Of a stretch of 8,147 nt of DNA, positions 5,600 through 8,147 are shown in pieces (the stretch's first letter is position 1; each line of letters starts with the position of its first letter). The notes below the pieces were generated by a model. The model saw only the letters and a list, made by a program, of their open reading frames with translations, was not told the DNA's origin and made no database searches. A program made the position numbers and the translations under genes. The stretch comes from DASQDN01 sp035630195 (lineage in GTDB: Bacteria > Acidobacteriota > Terriglobia > Bryobacterales > Bryobacteraceae): contig DASQLD010000215.1 in the NCBI GenBank assembly GCA_035630195.1, forward strand, positions 1-8,147. The letters run 5' to 3'.

Positions 5600-8147
5600 A
5601 TGGCTCGGTCGGAGCATACGGAGATATCGGGCGACGGCACATGCAACTCTTCAGTTGTAGACTTCGCTGCCGAAGTGCGCCTGCAGCTTCACCGCATTCT
5701 CCGCAGCTCGTTGTTCGTAAAGTCTCCCCAGGCCGCTAATCTTCTTTCATTTCTGGTCGACCAAACCTTGAGCACAGGCTCGAGCCAAAGGCCAAAAGAA
5801 TACGCTATCGCTATTCAGGTACTCGGACGCTCAACGAAATTCGATCCCACTGAGGACAATATAGTGAGGGTCGAGGTTCGTCGGACCCGTGCAAAACTCG
5901 AGCGTTATTACAAAGAGGAAGGCGCCAGCGACACAATTGTAATCAGTATCCCTAAGGGAGCGTACGTACCGGTCTTTCGAATACGTGAGGAAGGGGAATC
6001 GGACTTATCTGGTCGGACCATCTCACATTACGAACTGGTTCGACGCAAGTGTTCCAGTCGGTTGCAGGAAACGTACGAGGCTAAGTGTCTTAACCTCCAC
6101 CGCGGCGTAACTGTAATTCTTCCTACGCGATCTGCGCTCGAAGACCAATCGAAACGCAGTGATTTGTTGTCTGGGGTGCAGTCAGGACTGGTGGACCACC
6201 CCAGTGTCAGCGCAATCCACGACGTTGAGGCCACAGATGCGCGGATCATCATCGCGCTGGGCCAGATGCCCGGCGAACCCTTACGCCAGTACGTAACGCA
6301 GGAAGAGATTACCTCTCTACAGATGGCTGTTTTCGCCCAAGGACTTGCAATTGCTATCGCTTCGGGTCATAAGTCGGGCGCGGTTCACGGTATTTTGTGC
6401 CCCGATTTGGTGAACGTCGCTAAGGAAGTCAGCCGCGAATCACTTCTTCAGCCTCATATTCTGCCCTTCGGCCTATCTGGCTTGGTGGTGATCGAACAGA
6501 AGGAATTTGACGGTTTCAGGCCACCGGAGTGGATTGAAGGTTTTAGACCTGATTTGCGGTCAGATGTCTGGTCGTTCGGCGCATTGGTCTGGTTTGCAGC
6601 CCATAATGGAGCCAAGCCGCCACAGTCTCCTCAGGCAAGTCTCGGTGACTTCGTGACGACGGAGCCAGACGCGATGCCTCCGCAACTGGCTGAGATCGTT
6701 TCGCGCTGTCTGCAGACGGATCCATTGCGGCGGTACGCGAATGTCTTAGAAGTTTTACACGAACTTTCTGTCCCCTCGTCGGCGCCCTATTCGTCGGCGC
6801 CCGAAAAACAGCTATCCCCGCCAGCGCCGGCTACCGACCGCAGAGCTCTGCTCGAAATGACTGCTCTTTTGTCGGCGGTCCTGCTCCTGACAATTTTCGC
6901 CACTATCCGTTTTCGGAACACAACGACGGCAGAGTTTCCGCCCCGAATGATCGTCCTTCCCTTAGAGAACGTTGGCGGTGACCCCGAAACGCAGTCGTAT
7001 TGCCGTGCCGTCTCGGAACGTCTGGGAGCCATTCTGACGAAGGAACCCAGTATCCAACTGGTAGGTTCGCGCTATCTCGATTCATTAAGCCGGAACCAGT
7101 TCTCAACATATTTCCTGCGACAGAAACTTCGCATCAATTATGTAGTTGAAGGTACTCTTCTGAAGTCAGATTCCCGATTTCAGGCTACGCTGCGGCTAGT
7201 TGACGCCACCGATGGAAGTTATGCATGGTCAGGGTCTTTGGGAGGATCCTGGTCCACCGTTTCGGAAGACCTCGACAGGTTTGTCGAAAAGGCAGGGATC
7301 GCCATTGAATCCGCTGCTCAAACGGAGAAGGCAAACTCTTCGGCAGAGCCACCGATCAACGCTGCAGCATACGAGGTATGGCTGGAAGGCCGAATTGCGG
7401 CGACGGAATATTGGAATTCTTCTCGACAGGAACTTTTTGACGAAGCCGAACGGCGCCTCAAGCGCGCCATGGAATTGCAGCCAAACTACGTCGACGCGAT
7501 CGTTGACTTAGGCCAGTTGTACCTGAGCGCCGCCTATCCTGCTCGGGGCAACCAGGCTGAGATGCTTCAAAAGGCAGCAAATCTCGCGGCTAAGGCATTG
7601 GCGGTGAATCCACAAAGCGGCCCCGCGCATGCGCTTCGCGGTAGCGTCTATACGGACACAGGAAATACCCTTCTTGGGCTGCCGCATCTATATCGTGCTC
7701 AACAGTTGATCCCCGATGACCCCATTCCGCGCAATTATCTTGCCATTGCCTATGAAACTCTGGGTTTCTGGGAGGAGGCTTTATCGGAAAGGGAGAAGGC
7801 TGCGCAGCGCGATCCGTTACTGAAGGGCATCCGCGCAGGTTCGGCAATTCTGCTCGCTAAGCTTGGACGGCATAGCGAAGCATTTGAGGCGGCGAATTCG
7901 CTTGATCCGGGTACTACTACATGGAATCTTATGATGGCCCGACTATACATTGCTAGCGGCCAACCGGGTCGAGCCGAAGCAATACTAACGCCGGCTAAAG
8001 AACGAGAGCCAGCTAGCTTGGCGAAGACATACGAGTCTCTCATAACGCTCGCTCGGGCCTTACAGGGACATCCCGAAATCGCTAAGCAGATGATTGGGAA
8101 ACTTGTCAGCAACGAACGGAGTCGAAGCGACTCTTTTGTGTCGCTCT
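5600..8147 (+). CDS. Membrane regulator: winged-helix DNA-binding, pseudokinase, TM, TolB-like and TPR domains (3' end cut)
   Basis: An uninterrupted frame of 849 codons runs off the right edge. The ATG at 5600 follows GAGGG (5587-5591) by 8 bases. Residues 22-127 are a winged-helix module with KEYAIAIQVLGR (66-77), FDPTEDNIVRVEVRR (81-95) and IPKGAYVPVF (117-126). Residues 141-390 follow a Ser/Thr-kinase layout: ISHYELVRR opening, HPSVSAIHDVE (200-210), PPEW (308-311), SDVWSFGALVW (321-331) and DPLRRY (374-379). The catalytic positions are lost: VTVILP where VAIK-type Lys is expected, HGI for HRD (263-265), PFG for DFG (289-291). A Ser/Pro linker (391-412) leads to one membrane helix (about 417-437). 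Then come a TolB/CadC-like domain (about 448-575, MIVLPLENVGGDPE and NYVVEGTLL) and TPR-type helices (about 590-840). Likely topology is N-terminus cytoplasmic and C-terminus periplasmic, as in CadC/ToxR regulators. Target genes are unknown. Confidence 0.88.
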   Translation, partial: MARSEHTEISGDGTCNSSVVDFAAEVRLQLHRILRSSLFVKSPQAANLLSFLVDQTLSTGSSQRPKEYAIAIQVLGRSTKFDPTEDNIVRVEVRRTRAKLERYYKEEGASDTIVISIPKGAYVPVFRIREEGESDLSGRTISHYELVRRKCSSRLQETYEAKCLNLHRGVTVILPTRSALEDQSKRSDLLSGVQSGLVDHPSVSAIHDVEATDARIIIALGQMPGEPLRQYVTQEEITSLQMAVFAQGLAIAIASGHKSGAVHGILCPDLVNVAKEVSRESLLQPHILPFGLSGLVVIEQKEFDGFRPPEWIEGFRPDLRSDVWSFGALVWFAAHNGAKPPQSPQASLGDFVTTEPDAMPPQLAEIVSRCLQTDPLRRYANVLEVLHELSVPSSAPYSSAPEKQLSPPAPATDRRALLEMTALLSAVLLLTIFATIRFRNTTTAEFPPRMIVLPLENVGGDPETQSYCRAVSERLGAILTKEPSIQLVGSRYLDSLSRNQFSTYFLRQKLRINYVVEGTLLKSDSRFQATLRLVDATDGSYAWSGSLGGSWSTVSEDLDRFVEKAGIAIESAAQTEKANSSAEPPINAAAYEVWLEGRIAATEYWNSSRQELFDEAERRLKRAMELQPNYVDAIVDLGQLYLSAAYPARGNQAEMLQKAANLAAKALAVNPQSGPAHALRGSVYTDTGNTLLGLPHLYRAQQLIPDDPIPRNYLAIAYETLGFWEEALSEREKAAQRDPLLKGIRAGSAILLAKLGRHSEAFEAANSLDPGTTTWNLMMARLYIASGQPGRAEAILTPAKEREPASLAKTYESLITLARALQGHPEIAKQMIGKLVSNERSRSDSFVSL
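6776..6802 (+). repeat. 15-bp tandem duplication in the Ser/Pro linker
   Basis: TCGTCGGCGCCC occurs at 6776-6787 and again at 6791-6802, a period of 15 bases and so in frame. It encodes SSAPY followed by SSAPE (residues 393-402) between the pseudokinase and the membrane helix. This looks like a recent replication-slippage duplication that lengthens a flexible linker, and copy number may vary between strains. Confidence 0.6.

Noticed and set aside
5500..5739. 79-aa plus-strand frame starting with GTG
   Set aside because: It overlaps the start of the winged-helix gene in another frame, shows no family resemblance and has no Shine-Dalgarno; the 5600 frame carries the conserved motifs.
7750..8112. 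120-aa minus-strand frame
   Set aside because: Antisense to the TPR region of the large regulator, where the plus frame shows clear helical repeats.
5600..8147. Active Ser/Thr protein kinase (PknB-like)
   Set aside because: The kinase layout is present but Lys, HRD Asp and DFG Asp are all replaced, so calling it an active kinase would be wrong.

Overview
The window reads as bacterial chromosome with moderate GC, most likely from a soil-type Acidobacteriota (Terriglobia/Solibacter-like). The main pointer is the last gene. Its N-terminal winged-helix module (KEY.IA..VLGR...FDP..D.IVRVE.RR.R.KL..YY motif) joined to kinase-like, TolB/CadC-like and TPR modules is an architecture I associate with that phylum. 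The organism call is inference from domain style, not from a marker gene.

Layout. The left edge (1-81, minus) holds the first 27 codons of what looks like an IS630-type transposase. Next comes a large MscS-family mechanosensitive channel (209-2656, plus), then a 205-bp gap rich in small repeats, a sigma-70 family ECF-like sigma factor (2862-3494, plus) and a small DUF3467 protein (3575-3835, plus). Convergent to these lies a sigma-54 activator of the NtrC type (3891-5303, minus). A 296-bp divergent regulatory region (5304-5599) separates it from a large membrane regulator (5600 to the right edge, plus) that is open at the window end.

How it fits together. From the sigma factor rightward, the window is a transcription-control locus. 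Both large regulators carry signalling modules that look catalytically dead. The NtrC-type protein has a receiver in which the phospho-acceptor Asp is Gly, and other active-site residues are lost. The last protein has a Ser/Thr-kinase-like domain lacking the VAIK Lys, HRD Asp and DFG Asp, sandwiched between a DNA-binding winged helix and a membrane segment followed by a TolB-like domain and TPRs. The activator's AAA+ domain is intact (Walker A/B, GAFTGA). Two GG-N10-GC elements sharing TGGC-N3-CCGG-N2-GCA lie upstream of the sigma-factor and DUF3467 genes and are candidate sigma-54 promoters. The divergent region has a good sigma-70-type promoter (TTGTAA-N17-TATAAT) with an imperfect inverted repeat across its -35 box, another palindrome close to the activator start, and a leader hairpin.

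The most original item is the winged-helix / pseudokinase / TM / TolB-like / TPR regulator, divergent from a pseudo-receiver sigma-54 activator.
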